64,000 bases of DNA from an uncultured Clostridia bacterium (GTDB taxonomy: Bacteria > Bacillota > Clostridia > UBA1212 > UBA1255): contig CAJFUB010000002.1 of NCBI GenBank assembly GCA_904420095.1, positions 1 to 64,000 on the forward strand. Direction: 5' to 3'. The position numbers were made by a program, and so were the translations under genes. Positions within the stretch are counted from its first letter, which is position 1. Every line of letters begins with the position of its first letter. Shown here in pieces: positions 24,987-33,520 of the stretch. The notes under the pieces were generated by a model. The model was given only the letters and a program-made list of their open reading frames with translations. It had not been told where the DNA came from and ran no database searches.

Positions 24987-25703
24987 ATGTTCGGTACACA
25001 GAGAATATATCAATGCAGACTCATCCTTACCGCGCTGATTTTTACGCTTCTGACGGCTTCCGTTTCCTGTACGTCTGATAAAGGAGGCAGCTCGGCGCCG
25101 CCTACGATTCCTTCCATCGCTGCTACCATACCGCCTGCGTCCGCGTCCCCTTCCCAGTCAATCCCCACGCCGGATCCCGGTCTGCCCGACCGGATCGGTC
25201 TTTACATTGATGACGGTGGGACGCGAAGGCTGGTAGAAGCCTCACATTCCGCGCCTTGGATTGCCGGGCAGGATATCGAATGCTATGAGGCAATCGCATC
25301 GCAGGAGGCTTCCCTCACGGGATCCGGTTTTGCGGAAATCTGGAATACGTGCTGGAATCAATTTCCGAATACGAAAAATGTCAAAATCGGCTATACAGTC
25401 GAACTGATCTTCAAAACAGGAGAAACGCGTTCCTTCGATGTGCGCTCGCCGGAGAATACGGAAGAAAACCGCGAATATGTTGAGATCTATCTTTATGACG
25501 ACGTGCATCAGGTCCCCGGGGAATGGTACAGCCATCTTGAAGCTTCCGACATTACGGAAGAAACCATTGCAACCTCCATTAAATTTACTGCCGGCAGTAA
25601 AATCGAAGAAATTGAAAAAATCCATCTGTCGGCTTATCTGTATACAGCGGATCTGCCGGAGCAAGCGCTTGCGGAATACGGCATTGATCTTTTAAGAGCA
25701 TAG
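24987..25703 (+). CDS. Lipoprotein of unknown function
   Basis: 238 residues with a lipoprotein signal ending TASVSC (predicted lipidated Cys about residue 28), a Ser/Pro/Thr linker to about residue 67 and a globular C-terminal domain with no motif I recognise. GGAGG precedes the ATG as part of the palindrome GGAGGTCCTCC, which could in principle hide the ribosome binding site. It is 23 bases before the 2-hydroxyacid dehydrogenase gene on the same strand, so it may be the first gene of the aromatic operon, though nothing in it suggests biosynthesis. Confidence 0.8.
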   Translation: MFGTQRIYQCRLILTALIFTLLTASVSCTSDKGGSSAPPTIPSIAATIPPASASPSQSIPTPDPGLPDRIGLYIDDGGTRRLVEASHSAPWIAGQDIECYEAIASQEASLTGSGFAEIWNTCWNQFPNTKNVKIGYTVELIFKTGETRSFDVRSPENTEENREYVEIYLYDDVHQVPGEWYSHLEASDITEETIATSIKFTAGSKIEEIEKIHLSAYLYTADLPEQALAEYGIDLLRA

Positions 25704-25726
25704 CGGAAGAAAGGAGCGGAAACAAT

Positions 25727-26692
25727 ATGAGGCTTACGGTTTTAGACCGTTGTACGGTAACACGGGGAGATATCAGTCTCGACGAGTTAGAGCGCTTTGG
25801 CGAGCTGAAAATTTATGACGTCATCCCGGAAAACCGACTGGCAGAGACGATTCGCGACGCAGATGCCGTCATCTGCAACAAAGCCAAAATCACGGCGGAC
25901 GTTATGGCGCAATGCCCGCATTTGAAATATGTCGGTCTGTTTGCCACAGGCTATGATAACGTCGACATCCGGGAGGCTGCCAGAAGAGGGATCGTCGTCT
26001 GCAATGCACCCGGTTATTCAACGGACTCAGTTGCCCAGCATACGTTTTCCCTTTTATTAAATTTGGCCTCCAATACAGTCGCGTACAACGCCTCCGTACA
26101 CAGCGGAGACTGGATGCGATCTTCCGTCTTTACCTATTTAAAATATCCGATTACGGAAATTTCAGGCAAAAAGCTCGGAATTGTTGGATACGGAGCCATC
26201 GGCCGCGCCGTTGCCGAGCTTGGCCGGGCGTTTGGAATGCTGCCGCTGATCCATACAAGAACCGTGCCGGCAGCTTGCCCGTATCCCGTTGTTTCTTTCG
26301 ACACCCTGCTTGCAGAGTCCGATTTTATCACGCTGCACTGTCCTCTTAACGATCAAACCAGGCATCTGATCGACGCGGCCGCGATTTCTAAAATGAAAAA
26401 AACGGCATACCTGATCAATACCTCGCGCGGCGGCGTAATCGAGGAGGAAGCGCTTGCAGAAGCGCTTCACGCCGGACGGCTCGCGGGCGCGGGGATCGAC
26501 GTGCTTGCAGAAGAGCCGATGCGGCACGACCATCCGTATTTTTCCGCTCCGAACTGCATTATTACGCCGCATATCGCCTGGGCTTCGACGGAAGCGCGCC
26601 GCAGACTCATAAAGCTCGTCTGTGAAAATCTTGACGCATTTCTGAGAGGATCCCCCGTGAACAACGTAGCGCGGAAGGAACTGATTGAATGA
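25727..26692 (+). CDS. D-2-hydroxyacid dehydrogenase (NAD-dependent)
   Basis: 321 residues with the two-domain fold of this family: the nucleotide-binding GIVGYGAIGRAVAELG at about residue 148, FATGYDNVD, NTSRGGVIEEEAL and the catalytic-His region PHIAWAST. The conserved Arg (INTSRGG), Glu and His triad is present. Substrate is not certain; hydroxypyruvate/glycerate, lactate-type and phosphoglycerate enzymes share these motifs, and there is no ACT domain. It overlaps aroA by four bases, which ties it to aromatic amino-acid metabolism; a role in reducing an aromatic 2-oxoacid is possible but only inferred. Confidence 0.88.
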   Translation: MRLTVLDRCTVTRGDISLDELERFGELKIYDVIPENRLAETIRDADAVICNKAKITADVMAQCPHLKYVGLFATGYDNVDIREAARRGIVVCNAPGYSTDSVAQHTFSLLLNLASNTVAYNASVHSGDWMRSSVFTYLKYPITEISGKKLGIVGYGAIGRAVAELGRAFGMLPLIHTRTVPAACPYPVVSFDTLLAESDFITLHCPLNDQTRHLIDAAAISKMKKTAYLINTSRGGVIEEEALAEALHAGRLAGAGIDVLAEEPMRHDHPYFSAPNCIITPHIAWASTEARRRLIKLVCENLDAFLRGSPVNNVARKELIE

Positions 26693-27978
26693 ATTATACA
26701 ATAAACGCCTGCAGGCTTGCAGGGAAAGTTAAGGCCATCCCATCGAAATCACACCTTCACAGGCAGCTGATCGCCGCCGCGCTTTACGGAACGGATACCG
26801 AGATCCGGGCCGGCGCCGCAGCATCAGAAGATATTACGGCAACAGAAAATTGTCTGACCGCGCTGGGCGCCCAGATCCTCAGATCGGAAGCCGATCGGAT
26901 CCATGTCAAAGCGATCAGGGAACGACGCAGGGAGGAAAGCGTCCGGCGGCTTTTTTGCAAAGAAAGCGGTTCTACGCTTCGGTTTCTTTTGCCCGTGGCA
27001 TGCGCGCTGGGGCTTCCCGCGGAATTTTATCCGGAGGGCCGTCTTCCCGACAGACCGTTGTCTCCGCTGCGAGAAGAGCTGATCCGGCACGGCTGCCGGA
27101 TTTCAGAGCCCGGAAGCGTGCCGCTTTGTGTAGAAGGAACCTTATCAGGCGGCGTTTTTGAGATCGCGGGCGGCGTGTCGTCCCAGTATATCAGCGGAAT
27201 ATTGCTGGCGCTTCCCCTTCTGGAGGCAGAAAGCACGCTCCGGATTACGGGTACGCTGGAATCCCGCCCTTATGTAGAGATGACGCTTGAGGTCCTAGCG
27301 CGCTTTGGCATTTCCTTCACGGAAAACAGCGGCTTCTCCGTTTTTATCAAACCGCGGGGCTTACATCGGGCGCAGACAGCCCAATGCCTGCAGACCGAAG
27401 GCGATTGGTCCAATGCGGCATTTTGGCTGACCGCAGGCGCAATCGGAACGAAAGAGGTTTGCGTTTCCGGTCTTTCCCTGACCTCAAAGCAAGGAGACAA
27501 AGCAATTCTGCAGCTTCTGGAACAATTCGGCGCTTCTATAAAGAAGGCTGAAGCGGAAGACGGTCTAAGCGATATCACCGTGTCGCCCTCGCCCCTGAAG
27601 GGGATTGAAATCAATGCGGCCGACATCCCCGACCTGGTTCCGATTCTTTCCTTGGCTGCGGCCGTTGCCGAAGGAACGACCATCATCCGCGGCGCCGGCA
27701 GATTACGTTTGAAAGAAAGCGATCGTCTGCAGACCGTAACAGATCTGCTGGGAACACTCGGCGCCGATATCCGCCAGACGGACGACGGCCTGATCATAAA
27801 CGGAAAGCCTTCGCTTCAGGGAGGAATGGTAAGCAGCTGCCGCGATCACCGCATTGCAATGACGGCCGCCATCGCCGCAGCCGTTTCCGACGGACCGGTA
27901 ACGATCCTGGGCGCGGAAGCAGTAAACAAATCTTATCCGACCTTCTGGCAGGATTTTGAAAAATTAAACGGGAAGTGA
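26689..27978 (+). CDS. aroA: 3-phosphoshikimate 1-carboxyvinyltransferase (EPSP synthase)
   Basis: Joins shikimate 3-phosphate and PEP in the shikimate pathway. Family features: IPSKSHLHRQLIAAAL, SGSTLRFLLPVA, the PDRPLSPL segment, SSQYISG, LKESDRLQT and DHRIAMT near the C-terminus. The length of 429 residues is normal. The loop that is NAGTAMRP in E. coli reads ESGSTLRF here, so the position equal to Pro101 is Phe and Thr97 is Ser. Start overlaps the preceding stop (ATGA). Confidence 0.95.
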   Translation: MNYTINACRLAGKVKAIPSKSHLHRQLIAAALYGTDTEIRAGAAASEDITATENCLTALGAQILRSEADRIHVKAIRERRREESVRRLFCKESGSTLRFLLPVACALGLPAEFYPEGRLPDRPLSPLREELIRHGCRISEPGSVPLCVEGTLSGGVFEIAGGVSSQYISGILLALPLLEAESTLRITGTLESRPYVEMTLEVLARFGISFTENSGFSVFIKPRGLHRAQTAQCLQTEGDWSNAAFWLTAGAIGTKEVCVSGLSLTSKQGDKAILQLLEQFGASIKKAEAEDGLSDITVSPSPLKGIEINAADIPDLVPILSLAAAVAEGTTIIRGAGRLRLKESDRLQTVTDLLGTLGADIRQTDDGLIINGKPSLQGGMVSSCRDHRIAMTAAIAAAVSDGPVTILGAEAVNKSYPTFWQDFEKLNGK

Positions 27979-27982
27979 ATCT

Positions 27983-29077
27983 ATGTCCTCTGTATTTGGA
28001 AAAAACATTAAGATATCGATTTTCGGACAGTCGCACTCTCCGGCGATCGGCGTCACCCTGGACGGAATTCCTGCAGGTGTAAAAATTGATTTCGACGCCT
28101 TGCAGGGCTTTCTCGCCCGCCGGGCTCCGGGCACCTCAGAATTTACCACACCGCGCAAAGAAGCCGATATTCCGGAATTTCTTTGCGGTCTGGTAAACGG
28201 CGTCACATGCGGAGCGCCGATTACGGCGATCATCCGCAACACGAATACGCGTCCCTCCGATTATGCGGACCTGTCGGATATCCCGCGTCCCGGCCATGCC
28301 GACTACACTGCGCACGTAAAATATAAGGGCTACGAAGATCCTACCGGCGGCGGCCACTTTTCCGGGCGGCTGACGGCGCCGCTGTGCATTGCGGGAGGCA
28401 TCTGTCTGCAGCTGCTTCGTGAGAAAGGGATTCTGGTCGGAGCGCACATTCGAAAGCTTGGCGCCTGTGAGGACATCCCCTTCGATCCGTGCAATGTCTC
28501 CGCAGAAGATTTCCGAAAAACGGCCGGAAGGCTGCTGCCTGTTTTAGATCCGGCGGCCGAGCGGGATATGGGCGAGCTGATCCTGGCACACAAATTGGCC
28601 GGAGACTCTATCGGGGGTACGATAGAATGTGCTATAATAGGACTGCCCGCAGGCATCGGCGATCCCATTTTCGACGGCCTGGAGAACAGAATTTCCTGCT
28701 GTATTTTTGCCGTTCCCGCTGTGAAGGGCATTGAATTCGGAAGCGGATTTGCGGTCGCCGACAGAAAGGGCTCTGAGAATAACGACGCTTTTTATGTTGA
28801 AAGCGGAAAAATCAGGACAAGGACGAATCATCACGGCGGAATTTTAGGCGGAATTTCTTCGGGAATGCCGATTTTGTTTCGTGTAGCCGTCAAGCCGACG
28901 CCCTCCATCGGCCTGGAACAGGACAGCGTCAGGATGTCTGCCGGCGTAAACACAAAATTAAGAATATCCGGAAGGCACGATCCCTGCATTCTGCCGCGTG
29001 CCGTACCGTGTGTGGAAGCTGCGGCGGCGATCGCCGTTTATGATACATTGCTTAATTCTACAAAAGGATGTGATTGA
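27983..29077 (+). CDS. aroC: Chorismate synthase
   Basis: FMN-dependent conversion of EPSP to chorismate. Diagnostic segments are FGQSHSPAIGVTLDGIPAG, RPGHADYTAHVKY, GGGHFSGRLTAPL, the HHGGILGGISSG signature and the C-terminal RHDPCILPRAVPCVEA. The 364-residue length is typical. It begins four bases after aroA. Confidence 0.96.
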   Translation: MSSVFGKNIKISIFGQSHSPAIGVTLDGIPAGVKIDFDALQGFLARRAPGTSEFTTPRKEADIPEFLCGLVNGVTCGAPITAIIRNTNTRPSDYADLSDIPRPGHADYTAHVKYKGYEDPTGGGHFSGRLTAPLCIAGGICLQLLREKGILVGAHIRKLGACEDIPFDPCNVSAEDFRKTAGRLLPVLDPAAERDMGELILAHKLAGDSIGGTIECAIIGLPAGIGDPIFDGLENRISCCIFAVPAVKGIEFGSGFAVADRKGSENNDAFYVESGKIRTRTNHHGGILGGISSGMPILFRVAVKPTPSIGLEQDSVRMSAGVNTKLRISGRHDPCILPRAVPCVEAAAAIAVYDTLLNSTKGCD

Positions 29078-29078
29078 T

Positions 29079-30230
29079 TTGAAGCATCAGGATTTAAATG
29101 ATTTGCGTTCCAGGATCGACTCCGTCGACGACGAGATCATTCGCCTTTTTCAAGAACGCATGCATATTTCATCCGAGATCGCTGAATTTAAGAAGGACCA
29201 CGGCCTCCCCGTACAGGACGTGCAGAGAGAGCGGGAAAAAATCAGCGATCTGATCGGAAAATCGGAAGAAGATTTTAAGTCCTATACGAGCGTACTCTAT
29301 TCCCTGCTATTTGAACTGAGCCGCTCTTATCAGGATAAAATTTTATATCCTTCCTCCGATCTGCAAAATAAAATATCGGCTGCGATTGACAATACGAGCA
29401 AAATTTTTCCGCCCTGCGCTACCGTAGCCTGCCAGGGCGTCGAGGGCGCATATTCGCAGCATGCCTGCGAAAAGCTCTTCCATATTCCCAGAATTATGTA
29501 TTTTAATAATTTTGCCAGTATTTTCTCCTCTATCGACAAAGGAATGTGCGATTACGGCGTTCTGCCGATTGAAAACAGCACCGCCGGATCGGTAAAGCAA
29601 ATTTACGATCTGATGATGTATTACAATTTTTATATTGTCCGCAGCGTCCGCGTCAAGGTCGATCACAATTTGCTTGCAAAAAAGGGCGCGGATCTCGCTC
29701 ATATTAAAGAAATCTATTCGCATGAGCATGCGCTCGCGCAGTGTACGAATTATATCAACTCTCTTGGCAACGTTAAGGTAAACGTCGTGGAAAATACGGC
29801 GATCGCCGCAAAGCTCGTAGCGGATTCCGACCGGACCGATATCGCCGCCATTTCGTCACGCTCCTGCGCGCCGCTTTACGGTCTGGATTGCCTCGCATCC
29901 TCCATCCAGGACAAGGGAAATAATTATACGCGTTTTATCTGCATATCCAAAAATCTGGAAATTTATCCGGGAGCGGACAGAACGAGCCTGATGATGATTA
30001 TTTCGCACAAGCCCGGTTCTCTTTACAGAGTGCTCGCACGCTTCTACGCGCTCGGCATCAATCTGGTAAAGCTGGAGAGCCGGCCGATTCCGGATCGGGA
30101 TTTTGAATTTATGTTCTATTTTGATCTTGATACTCCCGTGTATTCGAAAGAGTTCATTCAGCTGATCTGCGAGCTGGACGGCCTCTGTGAAGAATTCCGT
30201 TATCTCGGAAGCTATTCGGAGATGATTTGA
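29079..30230 (+). CDS. pheA: Bifunctional chorismate mutase / prephenate dehydratase (P-protein)
   Basis: Converts chorismate through prephenate to phenylpyruvate. An AroQ-type mutase domain covers about residues 1-85 (LRSRIDSVDDEIIRLFQERM), then the dehydratase domain (GVEGAYSQHA, LPIENSTAGSV, NYTRFICIS), then an ACT domain with the ESRP motif that binds phenylalanine in the family, so feedback inhibition is likely. The frame extends to 28998 within aroC; a TTG at 29079, ten bases after AAAGGA and directly after the aroC stop, is the best start (383 residues). GTG at 29070 is an alternative. Confidence 0.93.
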   Translation: MKHQDLNDLRSRIDSVDDEIIRLFQERMHISSEIAEFKKDHGLPVQDVQREREKISDLIGKSEEDFKSYTSVLYSLLFELSRSYQDKILYPSSDLQNKISAAIDNTSKIFPPCATVACQGVEGAYSQHACEKLFHIPRIMYFNNFASIFSSIDKGMCDYGVLPIENSTAGSVKQIYDLMMYYNFYIVRSVRVKVDHNLLAKKGADLAHIKEIYSHEHALAQCTNYINSLGNVKVNVVENTAIAAKLVADSDRTDIAAISSRSCAPLYGLDCLASSIQDKGNNYTRFICISKNLEIYPGADRTSLMMIISHKPGSLYRVLARFYALGINLVKLESRPIPDRDFEFMFYFDLDTPVYSKEFIQLICELDGLCEEFRYLGSYSEMI

Positions 30231-30231
30231 A

Positions 30232-31503
30232 ATGAAAATAATCAAAATCGGATCCGGATATCACTGCGGCCTGCTGGGGGGAAAGCTGGGACACAGCTTT
30301 TCCCCTTTGATCCACAGCCACCTGGCGGATTATGAATATGTTCTTTATGAAAAAACTGCGGAAGAAGTTCCAGATTTTCTGAGAAGCGGCGGCTACAATG
30401 GTCTCAACGTCACCATTCCGTATAAAAAGGCGGCGTTTTCGCTCTGTGACGAGCTCTCCCCCACCGCCGAGAAGACGGGCAGCGTCAATACGATCGTACG
30501 TCTGCCGGATGATCGTTTAAAGGGGTATAATACCGATTATTTCGGCTTCTCCTATTTGGTTCATAAGGCAGGCTTCGATGTCTCCGCAGGGAAAATACTT
30601 GTTCTCGGAAGCGGTGGCGCCTCCGTTACCGTATGCGCGGTCTTAAAAGACCTGGGCGCAAAGGAGGTCGTAGTCATTTCGCGCTCCGGTCCGAATAATT
30701 ACGATAATATCTATACGCTCCATAAAGACGCGCATTATCTTGTAAATACAACGCCTGTCGGCATGTACCCGGATACCGGTGCGGCTCCCGTAGATCTGAC
30801 GCGATTTCCGGATTGTGCCGGCGTGATCGATCTCATTTATAATCCTGCCAGAACGAAGCTTCTGCTGGACGCGGAACGTGCCGGCGCCGCTGCCGTAAAC
30901 GGCCTTTCTATGCTTGTCGCGCAGGCAAAGCAGTCGTGCGAGCTGTTTACCGGCCGCCCCATCAGCGACGGCGTCATCGAAGAAATTACCGGAGAAATTG
31001 AAGCGCTGACCAAAAACATCATATTAATTGGAATGCCGGGATGCGGAAAAAGCACGGTGGGGGCAAACCTTGCACGCGTGCTGAACCGGCCGTTTGTTGA
31101 TATTGACGATGTTATAGAATCACGGATCGGCATGACAATCTGTGATTTTTTCAAAGCATATGGGGAAAAGGCTTTCCGAAAAATCGAAACGGAGGTTCTG
31201 TCCGAATACGCGAAGGCAAGCGGACAGATTATTGCGACAGGCGGCGGCATCGTCACCATTCCGGAGAATCTGCCGCTTATGAGACAGAACGGAACGATCG
31301 TCTTGCTGAACCGGCCGCTCCACGAGCTCCCGGTCGCAGGCCGCCCGATTTCAATGTCCTGCGATCTCGTACGTCTGGAGAAAGAACGTCTTCCTCTCTA
31401 TCAGTCGTGGAAGGATGTTTCCGTCAAATCCGGAAATCCGGAGGAAACGACGCGCAGTATTATCTCGCTTCTGCTTCCGCAGCAGCAAATTTCTGAAGGA
31501 TAA
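30232..31503 (+). CDS. aroE-aroK: Shikimate dehydrogenase-shikimate kinase fusion
   Basis: One 423-residue protein carrying two steps of the pathway. Residues to about 255 are AroE: GKLGHSFSPLIHS, NGLNVTIPYK (catalytic Lys), NTDYFGF, the nucleotide fold LVLGSGGASVTV and the C-terminal NGLSMLVAQAKQS. From about residue 262 it is AroK: Walker A GMPGCGKSTVG, DIDDVIE, FRKIETEVL and ATGGGIV. The NADP-type basic residue after the Rossmann beta-2 strand is replaced by SRSGPNN, so cofactor preference is uncertain. It begins one base after the pheA stop. DAHP synthase, aroB and aroD/Q are not in the window. Confidence 0.94.
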   Translation: MKIIKIGSGYHCGLLGGKLGHSFSPLIHSHLADYEYVLYEKTAEEVPDFLRSGGYNGLNVTIPYKKAAFSLCDELSPTAEKTGSVNTIVRLPDDRLKGYNTDYFGFSYLVHKAGFDVSAGKILVLGSGGASVTVCAVLKDLGAKEVVVISRSGPNNYDNIYTLHKDAHYLVNTTPVGMYPDTGAAPVDLTRFPDCAGVIDLIYNPARTKLLLDAERAGAAAVNGLSMLVAQAKQSCELFTGRPISDGVIEEITGEIEALTKNIILIGMPGCGKSTVGANLARVLNRPFVDIDDVIESRIGMTICDFFKAYGEKAFRKIETEVLSEYAKASGQIIATGGGIVTIPENLPLMRQNGTIVLLNRPLHELPVAGRPISMSCDLVRLEKERLPLYQSWKDVSVKSGNPEETTRSIISLLLPQQQISEG

Positions 31504-31509
31504 ACGCAA

Positions 31510-32400
31510 ATGGAGCTTCGCGTATTAAATTATTTCCTGGCAATCGCACGAGAAGAAAATTTTACAAGGGCGGCGCGGCAGCTCCATGTGACGCAGCCTA
31601 CGCTCTCGCGGCAGATCGCGCAGCTTGAGAAAGAGCTGGGCGTGGAGCTGTTTGTAAGAGGCAAGCATAATATTATTTTAACCGAAGACGGCATGATCCT
31701 CAAGCGCAGGGCGCAGGAAATGCTTTCCCTGGCAGAAAAAACAAAGCGAGATTTTCTGCATAAAGACGAAGCCCTGGAGGGCGTTCTTTCTATCGGCAGC
31801 GGCGAATTTCTGTCCACCCGCTATTTAACCGACTGCATTGCGGCGTTTCGAAAAAAGCATCCGCTTGTACGCTATGAGCTTTACAGCGGGAACGCGGGAA
31901 ATATTCGCGATTATATAGAAAGAGGCCTGCTCGATCTGGGCCTGATGTCCGAACCGATCGACATCCGCAAATATGAATTTGTATCCATGCCGATAAAAGA
32001 ACAATGGGGCGCGTGGGTCCGAAACGATTCGCATCTGGCGGAAAAAGAATCCGTAACGCCGCAGGATTTGGCAGGCGTTCCCTTAATTTCAACGTTGGGC
32101 GAATTTATGGAAAGCAGCATCGGAAAATGGCTTGGCGAGTACGCCGGGCAGGCGGATATTATTGCAAAGGGAAATTTGCTTTACAATGAAGCAATGTTAG
32201 CCGAAAGCAATATCGGAGCCGTCATCGGAATCCGCCTAAATTGCAGATATGAGGGGCTGCGCTTTCTTCCGCTCTCCCCCGCTCTTGAAAGCGGGACAGC
32301 TTTAGCATGGAAAAAAGAACAGTTCTTTTCCGCCGCCGCCTCTTCTTTTATCGAATTTAGTATTCAATACCTAAAAGACATAGTTCATAATGAATTATAA
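31510..32400 (+). CDS. LysR-family transcriptional regulator
   Basis: 296 residues: a winged helix-turn-helix at residues 1-60 (EENFTRAARQLHVTQPTLSRQIAQLEKELGVELF) and a periplasmic-binding-like effector domain. It starts six bases after aroE-aroK and ends at a terminator, so it may be the last gene of the aromatic operon. Because the next cluster (flavodoxins, oxidoreductases) resembles LysR-controlled redox clusters, it may regulate that instead; the sequence does not decide. Confidence 0.92.
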   Translation: MELRVLNYFLAIAREENFTRAARQLHVTQPTLSRQIAQLEKELGVELFVRGKHNIILTEDGMILKRRAQEMLSLAEKTKRDFLHKDEALEGVLSIGSGEFLSTRYLTDCIAAFRKKHPLVRYELYSGNAGNIRDYIERGLLDLGLMSEPIDIRKYEFVSMPIKEQWGAWVRNDSHLAEKESVTPQDLAGVPLISTLGEFMESSIGKWLGEYAGQADIIAKGNLLYNEAMLAESNIGAVIGIRLNCRYEGLRFLPLSPALESGTALAWKKEQFFSAAASSFIEFSIQYLKDIVHNEL

Positions 32401-32433
32401 GTATTAGACATTATACGGCAGCCGCACTACAAT

Positions 32434-32465
32434 AAAGGCGTTCCAAAAAAGGAACGCCTTTTTTT
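32434..32465 (+). terminator. Rho-independent terminator after lysR
   Basis: The stem AAAGGCGTTCC/GGAACGCCTTT with an A6 loop is followed by a T-run. It separates the aromatic operon from the redox cluster. Confidence 0.93.
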
Positions 32466-32493
32466 ATCAGCAAGCAGAAGAAAGGGGTCAGAA

Positions 32494-32865
32494 ATGACAA
32501 TAGACGAAGCAAGCACGCGATATAGCATTCCCGTTAAAATATTGAGGGAATATGAGCGCTGGGGATTTCGGGAGGACGCCGGAGCGCGGGATTATGATGC
32601 GCACGATATCGAAAGACTGAGCACCATCATAACCCTCTACGAAATCGGTTTTGCGCCGGAAGAAGTCGAGCAGTATATGCGGCTGCTGCTTGCAGATCGA
32701 TCCACAGAAAACGAACGGATGCAAATGCTCAATCGAAAAAGGAACGGGATACTTGACGAAATTCATTTCAAGGAAAAGCAATTAGATCGTCTGGATTATC
32801 TGCGTTATGGAATACGGCAGGCAAATGGAAAAAAAGATTTATTTTCATGTGAGAAAGGAGTTTAA
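32494..32865 (+). CDS. MerR-family transcriptional regulator
   Basis: A 123-residue protein with an N-terminal MerR helix-turn-helix and wing (YSIPVKILREYERWGF, DAHDIERLSTIITLYEIGFAPEEVEQYM) and a C-terminal dimerisation helix. No metal-binding cysteine pair is present apart from one Cys at the tail, so it is probably not a metal sensor. It heads the redox cluster and likely controls it. AAAGGGG precedes the ATG. Confidence 0.88.
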   Translation: MTIDEASTRYSIPVKILREYERWGFREDAGARDYDAHDIERLSTIITLYEIGFAPEEVEQYMRLLLADRSTENERMQMLNRKRNGILDEIHFKEKQLDRLDYLRYGIRQANGKKDLFSCEKGV

Positions 32866-32869
32866 AAAA

Positions 32870-33517
32870 ATGAAAAAAACAATTTCACTGATTCTGACTA
32901 TTTTTGCGCTTTGCATTTTTGCAGGCTGCGAAAGCGGCGGAACCGAAGTATTACCGACGTCAGAAACTGAAACGCAAGGCGGAGCTTCAGCGGCCCCCGT
33001 CCCGGATTCCGGCTCTGGCGGTACGGACGCTAAAGCATTGGTTGTATATTTTTCCTGGTCGGGCAATACCAAAGCCGTTGCAGAGGCGATCCAAAGTCAG
33101 ACCGGTTCGGAGCTTTTTGAAATCGTTCCCCAAACGCCCTACAGCGATGATTATAATACGCTTCTTGATGATGCGCAGGAAGAGCAGAGTACGGACGCGC
33201 GCCCGGCAATTTCCGGCACGATTGAAAATCTGGAGCAATATGATGTGATTTTTGTCGGATATCCGAACTGGTGGGGCGATATGCCGATGATCCTCTATAC
33301 TTTCTTTGACAGCTATGACTTATCCGGTAAAACGATTGCACCGTTCTGCACCAGCGGGGGCAGCGGTCTTTCCGGTACGGTCAATACGATAAAAGCCCTT
33401 GAGCCGAACGCCACGGTTACGGACGGACTTCACATCGGCAGCTCTGCCGCTTCCAATCCGGACGGCGCCGTCAGCAGCTGGCTGAGCGAGATCGGACTTG
33501 CAGAAACAGGAGGCTGA
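32870..33517 (+). CDS. Flavodoxin-fold lipoprotein
   Basis: 215 residues. A lipoprotein signal ends FAGC (lipidated Cys about residue 19), followed by a Ser/Gly/Pro linker and a flavodoxin domain: the FMN phosphate loop FSWSGNTKAVAE, VGYPNWWGDMP (isoalloxazine contact) and APFCTSGGSGLSG. It should carry FMN on the outer face of the membrane. The true start is the ATG at 32870, nine bases after AAAGGAG. The domain is repeated in the next two genes. Confidence 0.9.
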   Translation: MKKTISLILTIFALCIFAGCESGGTEVLPTSETETQGGASAAPVPDSGSGGTDAKALVVYFSWSGNTKAVAEAIQSQTGSELFEIVPQTPYSDDYNTLLDDAQEEQSTDARPAISGTIENLEQYDVIFVGYPNWWGDMPMILYTFFDSYDLSGKTIAPFCTSGGSGLSGTVNTIKALEPNATVTDGLHIGSSAASNPDGAVSSWLSEIGLAETGG

Positions 33518-33520
33518 CAA

